From Weissella cibaria KACC 11862 (GTDB taxonomy: Bacteria; Bacillota; Bacilli; Lactobacillales; Lactobacillaceae): 64,000 bases of DNA. The DNA lies in NCBI RefSeq assembly GCF_000193635.1, contig NZ_AEKT01000019.1, positions 1 through 64,000 on the forward strand, given 5' to 3'. The position numbers and the translations under genes were made by a program. The notes under the pieces are model-generated. The model was given only the letters and a program-made list of their open reading frames with translations, was not told the origin of the DNA and did not search any database. Every line of letters starts with the position of its first letter. Position 1 is the stretch's first letter. Below, piece after piece: positions 45,641-57,077 of this stretch.

Positions 45641-47358
45641 TTACTTTTCTTCCCGCTTTGACCGCTTTAACAAGAAGAATCCGATGATAAACAAGAATGA
45701 TAGCAATCCAACCAGGGTTTGAACAAATGAAGCCTTTTGATCAACACCTGTGTTCGGCAATTCTAAATTACCAGACCGCTTGTTTGTACCCAAAATTACA
45801 CCACCGACAGCAGTGATCGTTTCCCAAACCGCCTGCTTAGCAACCGGCGCGTTTTGAACTGTCTGTGTTTCAACAGCATTTACCCTTGACGCCATGTCTG
45901 ATCGACTTTCACCACCAACGGTTACAATAACCACTTCAGATGACTTACCAGTCTTAGGGTTATTTTGCGTAGCTGTTAGTTTCACTAAATGCTCAATTGC
46001 CAACCAATTGTAACAGGCGCAGCCGGCATTGTGAATTGCAGTGTCGTTTCATTTAAACGTACGATTGGGTAAACAATAGCCTCATCATCCGTGTTAGTTG
46101 CTGAAAATGTCATACTTGATAAAGTTCCAGCATTTGGATATACAGAAGCATCAGCCGCTGGCATTTTACTTGGGTCAATTGTCACCGTCACAGTATCTCC
46201 AGGCTTTGCATCCGGCTTATCAATACTGTAATAATCTAATTGCATGGCCATACGAGCATTGTACGTTTCCTTTTGTTCGTTAAACGTTGGTGTTACTGCT
46301 AATCCGATATGTTCTGGGATTTGCCCACTAGTTACTAAATTATTAAATCGATTTTCATCAAAGTTTGGGAACGTCACCCTATATTCCGTATCTGTAATCC
46401 ATTCGATTTTTGGCTGTACCATACTATCCTGTGGATGCCATCCAAATACTCGCATCTCATTCTCAGTAAGTACTGATCCATCAGCTTTTGTTGGTGTAAA
46501 GTTCAACTTTTCTAGATGTTGACCACTATTTGGATTAACGTGTACATACAGCGTATCAGTAAACGAGAATTGTGTTTGACTCATACTGATGGCCCCGCCA
46601 GACGCTGACTTAATATGAATAGGGTTGCCGGTTGTCTTTTCCCAGATTGCATAATAGGTCACGTTATCAGTAATCGCATGTTGCGTAACATCTGTCTTAT
46701 CGAAATTATTACCATTATCCTTCGTTGACCACCCAACGAAGGTATAACCTTCACGGGTTGGTGCAACCGGCAAACTCTCGGTAGCCAATGTTTCATTCTT
46801 AAGCGCTTCGACCGTTGCGGTTGACACACCATCCGCGAAGGAGCCAGCACCGGCGTTAAATGTAACTGTCGACGTTTGCTGGATTGGAATGAAAAGCTTA
46901 ATGTTTAGCGTGCCACGTAGATGGTTAAAGCCATAGAAGGCAGATTTAATTTGGACGTTAGCCGTATAACCGGTCACTTTCTTACCATTTTCAAGCAATG
47001 TCACTTTCGGTGCTTTCTTTAGTTGATCCATGTTGAGAGCCGGTCCGTGTGGATGCAAAGTTTGTGGTTTACCTAGTCCGGTAATGGTATATGCACCAAC
47101 ACCCTTCAACTTATACGAACTAAGTAATTGCGTCATCGTATCGAAAGTAATTGGCTTTGATGAATCTGCCACTAAATACTTAGGCACCTTAATACTGATG
47201 TGCTTATTAGTAATCGTCTTAAATGATTGCTTGTGGCAAAGTCGCAACATTGGATAATGCATATGCGCACTGGCTGTCGGTGCTTCAATTGCACCATATG
47301 CGGTTCCGCCCAAGGCACCAAGGCAAAGCAACGTGATGGCAGTCTTCTTAATCGTCAT
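45641..47358 (-). pseudogene. LPXTG surface protein with InlB-type repeat, frameshifted
   Basis: The first part (to 45985) starts MTIKKTAITLLCLGAL, a signal peptide, then contains an InlB B-type/Flg_new repeat (TREGYTFVGWSTKDNGNNFD then VTYYAIW) and beta-rich text ending PAAPVTIGWQLSI. The -1 frame picks up without a gap as LAIEHLVKLTATQNNPKTG and runs to a sorting signal LPNTG, a hydrophobic helix and a KRSKREEK tail. A one-base loss near 46004-46010 (for example TTT to TT) splits the gene. Without the shift it would be a sortase-anchored adhesin-like protein of about 570 residues. Start at 47358 follows AGAAAGGAA. Confidence 0.85.
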
Positions 47359-47544
47359 GATAAATTCCTTTCTAAAATCGTTCAAAAAATAGCTGTAGTT
47401 CGTTAATACAAGGACAGTGTAAATCCAGGAAAGTTCATAAACAAAAATAAGAGACCAAATTCACGAAACGTTTACAAACACTACGAACATAGACATAAAA
47501 TAGCCACATTTCCCATTAATCCATTAATTATTGCTGGCTAATGC

Positions 47545-47584
47545 AAAATAACCCTAACCAGCCGATCTGACCAGTTAGGGTTAT
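47545..47584. terminator. Terminator of the purA-hpt operon
   Basis: AATAACCCTAAC pairs with GTTAGGGTTAT; a second hairpin GAAACCGC/GCGGTTTC (about 47590-47615) lies closer to hpt. Confidence 0.75.
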
Positions 47585-47648
47585 CCCTTGAAACCGCATG
47601 ATACCGCGGTTTCTTTCACTTAATTTACTTCTCTAAAATCTTAGTCGC

Positions 47649-48185
47649 TTAATCTTTGACTTCAAGCACCGCAACGTAAGGTAGATTACGGTGGTGGTTG
47701 TTATAGTCCATCCCATACCCGACGAGGAACTCGTTAGGTACCTTCGCGCCAATAAAGTCTGGTGTCACACCACCAGCTGAGGCATCTTCACGCTTATCAA
47801 CAGCAACCGCAATCAGAACCCGTGCGGCCCCACGCTCTTCGAAATCATGTTTCAGATAGCGCAATGTTAATCCTGAATCGATTACTTCATCGAGGATAAC
47901 GACCGTGCGACCAGTTAAATCGACTTTCAAATCACGCTGGATGGTAATACGTCCCGTCGATGCATTCCCATCATAACTCGACACATCAATGTAGTCCGTT
48001 TCAACATCGCGACCAACTGCTCGTAGCAAATCAGCCATCCAGATGTATGCACCTTTCATCACGCCCACAAATACAGGACGCTCAACGTCTGCCGTTGCGG
48101 CGTTGATTTCAGCGGCGACGCGTTCCACCATTGCCGCAATTTCTTCAGTTCCTAAAACAGTCCGTTGTAACGTCATTGTTGGCAT
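47649..48185 (-). CDS. hpt: Hypoxanthine-guanine phosphoribosyltransferase
   Basis: Purine salvage: converts hypoxanthine or guanine plus PRPP to IMP or GMP. 178 residues, with the PRPP loop VVILDEVIDSGLTL near residue 95 and GVMKGAYIWMADLL near 42. GAGGGATAA before the ATG. It starts four bases after purA, so IMP made here can feed purA directly. Confidence 0.95.
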   Translation of the reverse strand: MPTMTLQRTVLGTEEIAAMVERVAAEINAATADVERPVFVGVMKGAYIWMADLLRAVGRDVETDYIDVSSYDGNASTGRITIQRDLKVDLTGRTVVILDEVIDSGLTLRYLKHDFEERGAARVLIAVAVDKREDASAGGVTPDFIGAKVPNEFLVGYGMDYNNHHRNLPYVAVLEVKD

Positions 48186-48188
48186 GAT

Positions 48189-49499
<1,311 letters not shown>

Positions 49500-49674
49500 T
49501 TAAATGCGCGAAAACACGAACATTTAAAAACGTTTTATCACAAAAACTATTGTATCAACTAACATTTTTGTTTTCAATGCTTTCACGACACAAAGTTCGA
49601 CTTTTATTTAAATAAGTCGTCACTGAATAATTTTTATTCGTCTTTTTAATTAACCCTGCTTACTTATTTAAAAT

Positions 49675-49703
49675 AAAAAGACGATATACCGAAGTATATC
49701 GCC
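49675..49703 (-). terminator. Terminator after the P-type ATPase gene
   Basis: GGCGATATA-cttcgg-TATATCGTC, a UUCG-type tetraloop, followed by TTTTTATTTT. Confidence 0.85.
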
Positions 49704-49709
49704 TGATTG

Positions 49710-52292
49710 TTATTGTATTTTACGATTGTTCATCTTAATCACTTCCCAAATAATATTCGGAATTATCGATAGAATAATCGTCAATAGCCATTGACCAACC
49801 GTCAACGGCATAAAGTGGAAGATGTCTTGGGTCACGGGTACCGTTACAACTAAGATAGTTAACACCAATGACAGAAGCGCCATCATCACCAAACTCCGGT
49901 TAGCTGAAAACTTCACGCGGAACATCGAAGCATCACTGCGAATATTAAAGACGTGCAAGATTGATGAAATTGACAAGACGATAAACGCCATGGTGTGCCC
50001 CGCTGAATTATTGTCTGTGTAAACGCCGTATCCCTGCGCTGCTAATGTAATCAACGCAAACAAAATGGCGTTAAAAGCAATGCGAAGTCCTAAGCCGTGG
50101 GCAAAGACGCTTGCCCGAGGGTTAACTGGCTTATCCCGCATCACATCACCATGGGGTGGTTCCTTAGCAAGCGCAAAGCCTGGTAGTCCATCGGCCACCA
50201 AATTAATGAACAATAGCTGGGCGGCCATCAATGGACTACCCCAACCCAAAATCATGGCAACCACAATGACAATAATTTCGGACATATTGGCACTCATCAG
50301 GAAGTTAATTGTCTTACGGATATTGCCATAAATACCGCGCCCTTCTTCAACCGCATGTACAATGGTTGCGAAATTATCATCAGTCAAGACGATATCAGCC
50401 GCTTCACGGGCAACATCAGTCCCGGTTTGTCCCATTGCAATCCCGACGTTAGCGGCATTCAAGGCTGGTGCATCATTCACACCATCACCGGTCATCGCCA
50501 CAATATCACCGCGTTTCTGCCAAGCCTTGACGATGCGAATCTTGTCTTCAGGCGTCACACGGGCGTAGACGGCATAGTCTTGCACAGTATCATCCAATTC
50601 AGCGTCTGACATATCGTGCAATTCAGCCCCGGTCAGCGCCTTGTCGGTTGGCAACAAAATGCCAATTTCTTTGGCAATTGCACTCGCTGTGGCGACGTGA
50701 TCCCCGGTAATCATGACCGTTTTAATGCCTGCTTCGCGCGCCTCCGCGACGGCCTGAGCCGATTCGGGACGTGGCGGATCAATAATGCCAACCAAGCCTA
50801 ATAGTTGCAAGTTTTGCTCTAGTTCTTCGGCAGTTGGTTCTGCTGACAACGTGGATAACTTTGCAATCGCAACAGTGATCACACGTAACGCCTGATCTCC
50901 AAACGTTTGATTAACCGCTTTTGCACGTTCCTGCAACTCCAGTGGCAACTTGGGGAGCAGCACATCAAAAGCCCCTTTCGTAATCGCCAAATAACCATCA
51001 GCCACCTGATGAACGGTTGTCATGCGCTTACGCGTTGAGTTAAATGGAATTTCATAGACCTTCGGATATTCGGCTTGCAAGGCCTCGTATGCTGAATAGC
51101 CCCCGATACCACCAACCAAGGCCATCTCAGTTGGCAACCCCGCCAGTGTGCCGTCTTGATCAGTAACGTTCGTTGACAATGCCCCGAATTTCAAAGCATC
51201 CGGCAATGCCTCAGCCCCATCAACTGCCATAATTGTATCAGTCGTGGCATCCCAAACCTGACGGGCTCTCATTTTATTCTGAGTTAAAGTTCCCGTCTTA
51301 TCCGAGGCAATCACACTCGCCGAACCCAGCGTCTCAACTGCTGGTAGTCGACGCACAATTGCGTGCCGAGCCGCCATCCGTTGCACACCTAACGCTAACG
51401 TAATTGTGACAATCACCATCAAGGTTTCAGGTACCACGGCAACGGCCAGCGATACAGCTGTCATAAACAGCTCCATCAGTGGATCACCTTGCATAATCCC
51501 CAAAATCATCACAATAATTGCCGCGATAATTGCGACGACAGTCAATTGACGGCCTAATTGGGCCAGACGCTTCTGCATTGGCGTCATTTCGCGCTCTTCA
51601 CGTCCTAGCAAGCTGGCGATTTTACCCATTTCGGTATTCATCCCCGTTGCCACAACCAACGCTTCACCGCGGCCATTCACAATCGTTGTGCCACGGTAAA
51701 CCATGTTCCGACGATCACCCAATGGCACTTCCTCGCCAGTGATAAAATCTTCATCCTTCTCAATCGGATGACTTTCACCAGTCAGTGGTGATTCTTCCAC
51801 CCGTAAATCTGCAGTCGTCAACAAGCGTGCGTCCGCTGGAATCTTCACTCCATTCTCAAGTACCAAAATATCCCCGACCACGATATCCGTCATCGGAATA
51901 AATTGTATGTCACCGTCACGTCGGACCTTTGCTTCTTCGCGCTCCAACCCTTTTAATGAATCAAGCGCTTTTTCAGCCCGGCCCTCTTGCACAATCGATA
52001 AGACGGAATTGATCACAACAATCGCAATAATCAGAAAACTTTCAAAATAATCGCCATGGTCTTGAATGACCGTCGTAATTAGTGAAATGATGGCAGCGAT
52101 AATCAAAATAATTGTTGTAATATCGCTTAGACTGCGTAACACCCGTTTTATCAAACCTTCTTTTGGCGGTTCAACAAACTGGTTATCCCCATTTGCTTGG
52201 CGGGATTGTACCACCTGTTCTTTCGTTAACCCGTAATCGGGTTGGCTCTGTAATTTTTCAATTACCTTCGTTAACATTTCTTGATATATCAT
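49710..52292 (-). CDS. Calcium-transporting P-type ATPase
   Basis: 860 residues of the P2A/PMCA-like group. Phosphorylation motif ASDKTGTLTQNKM near residue 328; TGES in the actuator domain (SPLTGESHPIEKD, about 170); hinge MTGDGVNDAPALNAANVGIAMG; cation-binding VVPETLMVIVTI in helix M4, as in Ca2+ pumps. Ten hydrophobic segments. GAGGGGAG before the ATG. Probably exports Ca2+; Mn2+ is an alternative for this group. Single-gene unit. Confidence 0.92.
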   Translation of the reverse strand: MIYQEMLTKVIEKLQSQPDYGLTKEQVVQSRQANGDNQFVEPPKEGLIKRVLRSLSDITTIILIIAAIISLITTVIQDHGDYFESFLIIAIVVINSVLSIVQEGRAEKALDSLKGLEREEAKVRRDGDIQFIPMTDIVVGDILVLENGVKIPADARLLTTADLRVEESPLTGESHPIEKDEDFITGEEVPLGDRRNMVYRGTTIVNGRGEALVVATGMNTEMGKIASLLGREEREMTPMQKRLAQLGRQLTVVAIIAAIIVMILGIMQGDPLMELFMTAVSLAVAVVPETLMVIVTITLALGVQRMAARHAIVRRLPAVETLGSASVIASDKTGTLTQNKMRARQVWDATTDTIMAVDGAEALPDALKFGALSTNVTDQDGTLAGLPTEMALVGGIGGYSAYEALQAEYPKVYEIPFNSTRKRMTTVHQVADGYLAITKGAFDVLLPKLPLELQERAKAVNQTFGDQALRVITVAIAKLSTLSAEPTAEELEQNLQLLGLVGIIDPPRPESAQAVAEAREAGIKTVMITGDHVATASAIAKEIGILLPTDKALTGAELHDMSDAELDDTVQDYAVYARVTPEDKIRIVKAWQKRGDIVAMTGDGVNDAPALNAANVGIAMGQTGTDVAREAADIVLTDDNFATIVHAVEEGRGIYGNIRKTINFLMSANMSEIIVIVVAMILGWGSPLMAAQLLFINLVADGLPGFALAKEPPHGDVMRDKPVNPRASVFAHGLGLRIAFNAILFALITLAAQGYGVYTDNNSAGHTMAFIVLSISSILHVFNIRSDASMFRVKFSANRSLVMMALLSLVLTILVVTVPVTQDIFHFMPLTVGQWLLTIILSIIPNIIWEVIKMNNRKIQ

Positions 52293-52441
52293 ATGTCGGC
52301 TCCCCTCTGTTTGCTGTCGGCATATCGCTACCTAGTTAAAGTTTAACAATTTTCGTAACTGAAGCCAAAAAATTTGCTTACAATGACTCAATGGAAAAAT
52401 AACGTTCGTTTTTTACGTATGTTAAAACTTACGAAACGTAA

Positions 52442-52454
52442 TTTGTTCGGTTTT
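52442..52454 (-). promoter_or_regulatory. PurBox-like site before the purine permease gene
   Basis: The minus strand reads AAAACCGAACAAA, matching the PurR box AWWWCCGAACWWT at 12 of 13 positions. A second weaker one (11 of 13) is at 52401-52413. Both sit just upstream of the promoter, so PurR control is likely. Confidence 0.6.
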
Positions 52455-52458
52455 TGGG

Positions 52459-52487
52459 TTGACGTTTGAAACTTAATCCCCTAAACT
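52459..52487 (+). promoter_or_regulatory. Promoter of the purine permease gene
   Basis: TTGACG (52459-52464), exact 17-base spacer, TAAACT (52482-52487). Confidence 0.75.
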
Positions 52488-52537
52488 ATGAAACGTTAGG
52501 AAGAACTTATTATTTTTTTACATTTAAGGGGGCACAG

Positions 52538-53845
52538 ATGAATTCTGTTGCAAAATACTTCCGCTTTGATGAGCTCGGGACTAATTTCCGAACTGAAATC
52601 ATTGCCGGTTTAACAACTTTCGTTTCAATGGCCTACATTTTGTTTGTTAACCCAACCGTTTTGGGTGCAGCAGGTATGGACAAAGGGGCTGTCTTCACCG
52701 CTACTGGTGTTGCCACAGCCATCGCCACAATTTTCATGGGCCTAGTCGCGCGCTATCCAATTGCTATCGCGCCTGGCTTAGGGGTTAATGCATTTTTCGC
52801 ATATTCTGTTGTCATTGGGATGAAGGTTCCTTGGCAAACAGCAATGGCCGGGGTCTTGGTCGCTGCTATTATCTTCTTGTTGCTCACGTTCTTTAAAATC
52901 CGTGAAACTATCATTAACATGATTCCACAAGATTTAAAGGTCGCCATCGCCGCTGGAATCGGCTTGTTCATTGCCTTTATCGGGTTAGCTAACGCTGGCT
53001 TGATTGTAGCCAATGACTCAACAATGGTCTCATTGGGGCACCTAACATCGGGTACCTCATTACTCTCAATCTTTGGGATTATCGTGACCTTTATCTTAAT
53101 TGCCACGCGCGTACCGGCTGCGATTTTTATTGGGATGGTTATTACGGCAATTGTCGGAATTATTTCTGGCTTAATCGATCTGCCATCCCACTTGATTTCA
53201 TCAGCCCCATCATTGGCCCCAACCTTTGGTGAGTCAATTAACCACATTACAGATATCAATACATTTCAATTGTTTACCGTTGTCTTAACGTTCCTGATTG
53301 TGACATTCTTTGACACCGCCGGTACAATGATTGGTCTGGCCACGCAAGCCGGGTTCATGAAGGATGGTAAGATGCCTCGTGCCGGTAAGGCCTTGATGGC
53401 CGATGCCATTGGGATGACAGCTGGTGCGGTATTGGGAACGTCGCCTACATCAGCTTACGTTGAGTCTTCTGCCGGAATGGCGGTTGGTGGCCGTTCCGGT
53501 TTGACGTCAGTGACGACTGGTATTCTGTTCGTTTTTGCCCTACTATTTTCACCACTTTTGTCGGTTGTTACCTCACAAGTAACCGCACCGGCTTTGATTG
53601 TAGTCGGGGTGTTGATGGCTGAAAACTTGCGTAATATTAATTGGGATGATTTTGCAATCGCTGCACCGGCTTTCTTGATTGTGATTGGTATGCCACTAAC
53701 ATATTCAATTTCAGATGGTATTGCCCTCGGCTTCATCTTGTACCCAATCATGATGATTGCCACTAAGCGAGCAGGTAAGGTACACCCACTGATGTACGCA
53801 CTGGCAGCTATCTTCTTGATTTTCTTATTTATTGTCGCCCATTAA
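52538..53845 (+). CDS. NCS2/AzgA-type purine permease
   Basis: About 435 residues with 12-14 hydrophobic segments; family opening RTEIIAGLTTFVSMAYILFV and the motifs ALTxx-like GLGVNAFFAYSVV and TFFDTAGTMIGLATQAGF are those of AzgA-like hypoxanthine/guanine or adenine permeases (PbuG/PbuO). The ATG at 52538 follows AAGGGGG; 24 in-frame upstream codons have no ribosome binding site. PurBox-like sites in front fit purine-dependent control. It is divergent from the Ca2+ ATPase gene. Confidence 0.92.
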   Translation: MNSVAKYFRFDELGTNFRTEIIAGLTTFVSMAYILFVNPTVLGAAGMDKGAVFTATGVATAIATIFMGLVARYPIAIAPGLGVNAFFAYSVVIGMKVPWQTAMAGVLVAAIIFLLLTFFKIRETIINMIPQDLKVAIAAGIGLFIAFIGLANAGLIVANDSTMVSLGHLTSGTSLLSIFGIIVTFILIATRVPAAIFIGMVITAIVGIISGLIDLPSHLISSAPSLAPTFGESINHITDINTFQLFTVVLTFLIVTFFDTAGTMIGLATQAGFMKDGKMPRAGKALMADAIGMTAGAVLGTSPTSAYVESSAGMAVGGRSGLTSVTTGILFVFALLFSPLLSVVTSQVTAPALIVVGVLMAENLRNINWDDFAIAAPAFLIVIGMPLTYSISDGIALGFILYPIMMIATKRAGKVHPLMYALAAIFLIFLFIVAH

Positions 53846-53859
53846 TTATTAATCAACAC

Positions 53860-53892
53860 AAAAGCCGCCAATCTCCCGGATTGGCGGCTTTT
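53860..53892. terminator. Bidirectional terminator
   Basis: AAAGCCGCCAATC pairs with GATTGGCGGCTTT, with T-runs on both sides. Confidence 0.9.
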
Positions 53893-53919
53893 AAACGTCT
53901 TACGTCTCAATATCTTTTT

Positions 53920-54141
53920 CTACTGATTGCTTTTCAACTCTTGAACAGCGGCAACCAATTCTGGCTTCGCTTCTTCCAACCAATTTGGATCGCGCAATTC
54001 AGTCAGCGCAATAACCGATGTCACCAGCTTCAATGATTCCGTCATCCCCGTTGTTTCATAGCTAACCAGGCGTTCGATTGATGTTGTATCAAAATGATCA
54101 TCCATCATCTTAGCCAATTCAAGCAAAAATTTATGTGTCAT
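53920..54141 (-). CDS. Small hypothetical protein, 73 residues
   Basis: Not recognised. Acidic, helical and soluble; hydrophobic heptads suggest a small helical bundle. GGGGAAAG precedes the ATG. Single gene ending at the shared terminator 53860-53892. Confidence 0.55.
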   Translation of the reverse strand: MTHKFLLELAKMMDDHFDTTSIERLVSYETTGMTESLKLVTSVIALTELRDPNWLEEAKPELVAAVQELKSNQ

Positions 54142-54229
54142 ATTTTCTTTCCCCGTGAAATGTAGATTTCATATACATCATATCAAATATGATTAATTTG
54201 ATACCCTATCTTGTTTTCATTATGCCAAT

Positions 54230-54263
54230 AAAAAAAGACCAAACTTTGAACAAAGCGTGGTCT
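54230..54263 (-). terminator. Terminator after the ThiE-like gene
   Basis: AGACCA...TGGTCT with inner pairing CTTTG/AAAG, followed by TTTTTTT. Confidence 0.75.
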
Positions 54264-54285
54264 AATTTTAAATTCGTATTATTTG

Positions 54286-54999
54286 TTAGTGTAATTCGCC
54301 TTGGACAGCGTTGGTGTGCTTACCAGGAATCGCCAAACCATAGCGGGTGTTTCCCAATGCTTGGTCGACCGTCATACCGCCAAACGTATCATTGAACGCT
54401 TTGACTGTGGCGTCCAAATCCGCAGCATTCACAAAGGCATCAACCGCAGCAGCCCCGTGAACCCCCATACGCACAATATCCTTCAAGCGGGCCACTGTAA
54501 TACCACCCATCGCAACAACTGGCAACGTGCTGTTTTGAACAACAGTCGTCAAACCGGCCAAGTGTTCAATTGGTTGCGTCTCATCAACGTGCGCGCTTGG
54601 GTAAACCGGGCTAACACTGTAAAAGGCCAAACCGGCTGGCACATCTTCCAACAATTCTGTCCGGTTGTTAATTGCCACACCGGTGTACAAACCTGCCACC
54701 ACAGCTGCTGCCGAAACTTCAGCAACTTGGTGACGATCACTTACGTACACACCATCTGCAGCGACCGCTTCAGCCAACTTCACATCATCAGCAATCAGGA
54801 AGGCAACTTGCTTGGCACGCGTAATGTCACGAATGTATTGCGCTAAGTTTTGCTTTTCAACGCCTTCTAAACGAGTTTCATTTAAAATAATCATCGTCAC
54901 ACCGGCATTCACTGCCTTATCTGCAAATCCTGCAACATCTGCAACGTAGTCTGAACCGATGATTAACGTACTTGCTAATTGTTCTGCCTTAAATTCCAT
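54286..54999 (-). CDS. ThiE/TenI-like TIM-barrel protein
   Basis: 237 residues aligned by eye to thiamine phosphate synthase: LAEAVAADGVYVSDRHQ, FYSVSPVYPSAHVDETQP, PVVAMGGITVARLKDIV, GAAAVDAF. Key ThiE residues are altered: the usual QxRxK strand reads MIILNETRLE, the IND stretch reads LIADD, and the TxTK pyrophosphate loop reads SAHVDE. About 20 residues extend the C-terminus. No thiM, thiD or thiamine riboswitch is nearby. So it is a ThiE-fold protein whose thiamine role is doubtful. Confidence 0.7.
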   Translation of the reverse strand: MEFKAEQLASTLIIGSDYVADVAGFADKAVNAGVTMIILNETRLEGVEKQNLAQYIRDITRAKQVAFLIADDVKLAEAVAADGVYVSDRHQVAEVSAAAVVAGLYTGVAINNRTELLEDVPAGLAFYSVSPVYPSAHVDETQPIEHLAGLTTVVQNSTLPVVAMGGITVARLKDIVRMGVHGAAAVDAFVNAADLDATVKAFNDTFGGMTVDQALGNTRYGLAIPGKHTNAVQGELH

Positions 55000-55087
55000 G
55001 ATTTCTGCCTCCGAAGCCTGCTTTATTTATTGCCTTAAGTTTAGTCGTTTACCTATGTACTTACAATAAAAAAGGAACTTATCCAAA

Positions 55088-55124
55088 ATTAAAGACGCCT
55101 TGTTAACAAGCGTAACAAGGCGTC
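55088..55124 (-). terminator. Terminator after ezrA
   Basis: Perfect 12-bp stem GACGCCTTGTTA/TAACAAGGCGTC, followed by TTTAATTTT. Confidence 0.85.
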
Positions 55125-55142
55125 TCAGATTGGACAATGTCT

Positions 55143-56876
55143 TTAATTTTGTTCAGAAAATTCGGCTTGCAATGTTGCCTGCTCTTGACGATAGGCGTTG
55201 ATAATTCGTGCCGTTGTCTCAGGTTCAACCTGATCCAAAACACTGCCGAGTGTCGTCATTGCCCGCACATAATCATAATCTGTTTCATAGTAGTAACGCG
55301 CTTGTTGCGTCGCTTGCACAACTTCTGCGTTATCTCGATATGACAACGCCTTACGGACCAAACGTTCCGTAACTGACGCCGCTTCAACTAAATTATCGGT
55401 ATTCTCTTGCAATGTATCTAAGTCAGCCGTGACAATGCTCAATTGACGCAAAACATCATCAACATTGATACGTGACAAATCAAGTTGTTGCTTCAAACGA
55501 CCAAGCTCATCGTTCACCGCAAAGAAAAAGTCCATGTAATCCTTAGGCAAGCCAGGCAAACCTTGACGCTCAAATGACCGTTGGATTTGGCGAATTTTAT
55601 CGGAAAGCAACGTCACACGATTACGTGATTGTTGCACAGCAACTGGCAATTCCTTAAGGTCTTGCCACATGGCAACCTGCTCATGCTCAACACGTTCCAA
55701 TTCTTCACGAAGTGCCGTTTGCTTGTCAGCCAAAGTTGAAAAGACAACCTCATGCTTTGCAATCGATTCCTTTAGTTCTTCCAAACCAACCGAAACATTT
55801 GATAATTGCATCTCCCAGCTACGCACTTGCCCAACTTCGTCCTTTGTAAAGACAAAATCTTGATTCAATCGATCTAGTTCGATATATAAATCATGATTTT
55901 GACGCTTATTGTGCACCACATATGCTGTCAACTGCTCGTTATTTTCCCAAACTTGTTGCGCAGCCGTAGCTTCACCTTCGAAAGTCTCGTACAACACTTC
56001 TGTACGGCTTTCCATTTGCGCAATTGACTCACTCACCTTTTTCAAGGTTAATTCAGCTAAATCATCAACCGTTGCAACACGTTGGGCTTCGATATCCGCT
56101 AGTTCAGCTGCAATATCCGTTTCAAACTGGAACCCTTCTGCGTCCATCTTGTCGTAGGCATCTTGTAATTCTGCCAGTTGACCAGGAATCGTATCATCCA
56201 ATGATTGATACAACGCCGGAATCTGTTCAATACGTTGTTCTAGTTGGTTAGTTTCCATCCCCAACGTCTCATAAATCCCAGCTGCTGTTGCGTGATCACC
56301 CGCTTCAGTCAAACGGGCAAACTCTGCAAAATCATCTTCCAGCGATCCCAGAATTTCTTCTAGTTTATCAATTGCTGGTCCAAAACTGAAGTTCTGTGAC
56401 AAGAGCGTCTTACGCAACTCTTGGTACTTGCCTTCTAGTTCCTTAACAGCGGCTTTGTGCGCCTCATCTAACTTTTCTAAGTCAGCCAAGCCCTGCTTCA
56501 CAACTTCAATAGTCGTTTCAGCATCACGAATTTGTTGTTGCAACTCTTTCAGCTCTTGCGCCGTCTTCACAAAGTTTAAGCCTTGTGATTCAAACAAAAC
56601 CGCATTCGCTTGCTCTTCAATATCCTTAAACCCAGTCGTTTCTAGGTGTCCATATTTGCCTTCCAACAATTGGAACTGCTTCAAAGATTGGCCAGTCAAA
56701 CTTAATTGACGTCCCTTCACAAGTCGATCACGCATTGGAATTTCAGCGAGTTTTTCTTTCTTGCGAAGTAATTTGGCAACTTTACGTGCAGTCAATCGTT
56801 GCGAGACAAAGATAATCAGGTAAATGGCCGCTACTACAACGATAAGGCCAATTACGATATGTCCAATCTGTGTCAT
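55143..56876 (-). CDS. ezrA: Septation ring formation regulator EzrA
   Basis: 577 residues: one N-terminal membrane helix (about 4-23, HIVIGLIVVVAAIYLIIF) followed by a cytosolic array of coiled-coil spectrin-like repeats. It restrains FtsZ ring assembly and coordinates division with wall synthesis. AGGGTGATAA before the ATG; a hairpin GGTGAAT/ATTCACC overlaps the leader. It lies next to the DnaA-box cluster. Length and layout are those of EzrA. Confidence 0.93.
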   Translation of the reverse strand: MTQIGHIVIGLIVVVAAIYLIIFVSQRLTARKVAKLLRKKEKLAEIPMRDRLVKGRQLSLTGQSLKQFQLLEGKYGHLETTGFKDIEEQANAVLFESQGLNFVKTAQELKELQQQIRDAETTIEVVKQGLADLEKLDEAHKAAVKELEGKYQELRKTLLSQNFSFGPAIDKLEEILGSLEDDFAEFARLTEAGDHATAAGIYETLGMETNQLEQRIEQIPALYQSLDDTIPGQLAELQDAYDKMDAEGFQFETDIAAELADIEAQRVATVDDLAELTLKKVSESIAQMESRTEVLYETFEGEATAAQQVWENNEQLTAYVVHNKRQNHDLYIELDRLNQDFVFTKDEVGQVRSWEMQLSNVSVGLEELKESIAKHEVVFSTLADKQTALREELERVEHEQVAMWQDLKELPVAVQQSRNRVTLLSDKIRQIQRSFERQGLPGLPKDYMDFFFAVNDELGRLKQQLDLSRINVDDVLRQLSIVTADLDTLQENTDNLVEAASVTERLVRKALSYRDNAEVVQATQQARYYYETDYDYVRAMTTLGSVLDQVEPETTARIINAYRQEQATLQAEFSEQN

Positions 56877-56879
56877 GCT

Positions 56880-57070
56880 TTATCACCCTGGTGAATCCAC
56901 TATTCACCAAACTCCTTACTATCGGGAATTATCTACCTACTAGATTATCACGGTAACGACCATTAACTCTAAAAACAAGACAGGCTTTAGGGTTTACTTG
57001 GGGTTCTTTAACCTTTTTTAATCGCATTTAGGGTTTATTGGCGTGACAACATTAACCGCTTACAAACGCG
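56880..57070. other. Leader and direct repeats upstream of ezrA
   Basis: No gene is seen. A pair of direct repeats TTTAGGGTTTAyTkG lies at 56986-57000 and 57027-57041, 41 bases apart (about four helical turns), followed by AT-rich DNA leading into the DnaA-box cluster. Confidence 0.5.
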
Positions 57071-57077
57071 ACCTCAT

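Noticed and set aside
49512-49604. PurBox pair in front of purA
   Set aside because: Each matches only 11 of 13 and their spacing (about 80 bases) is not that of a PurR pair; mentioned in the purA entry but not called as a site.
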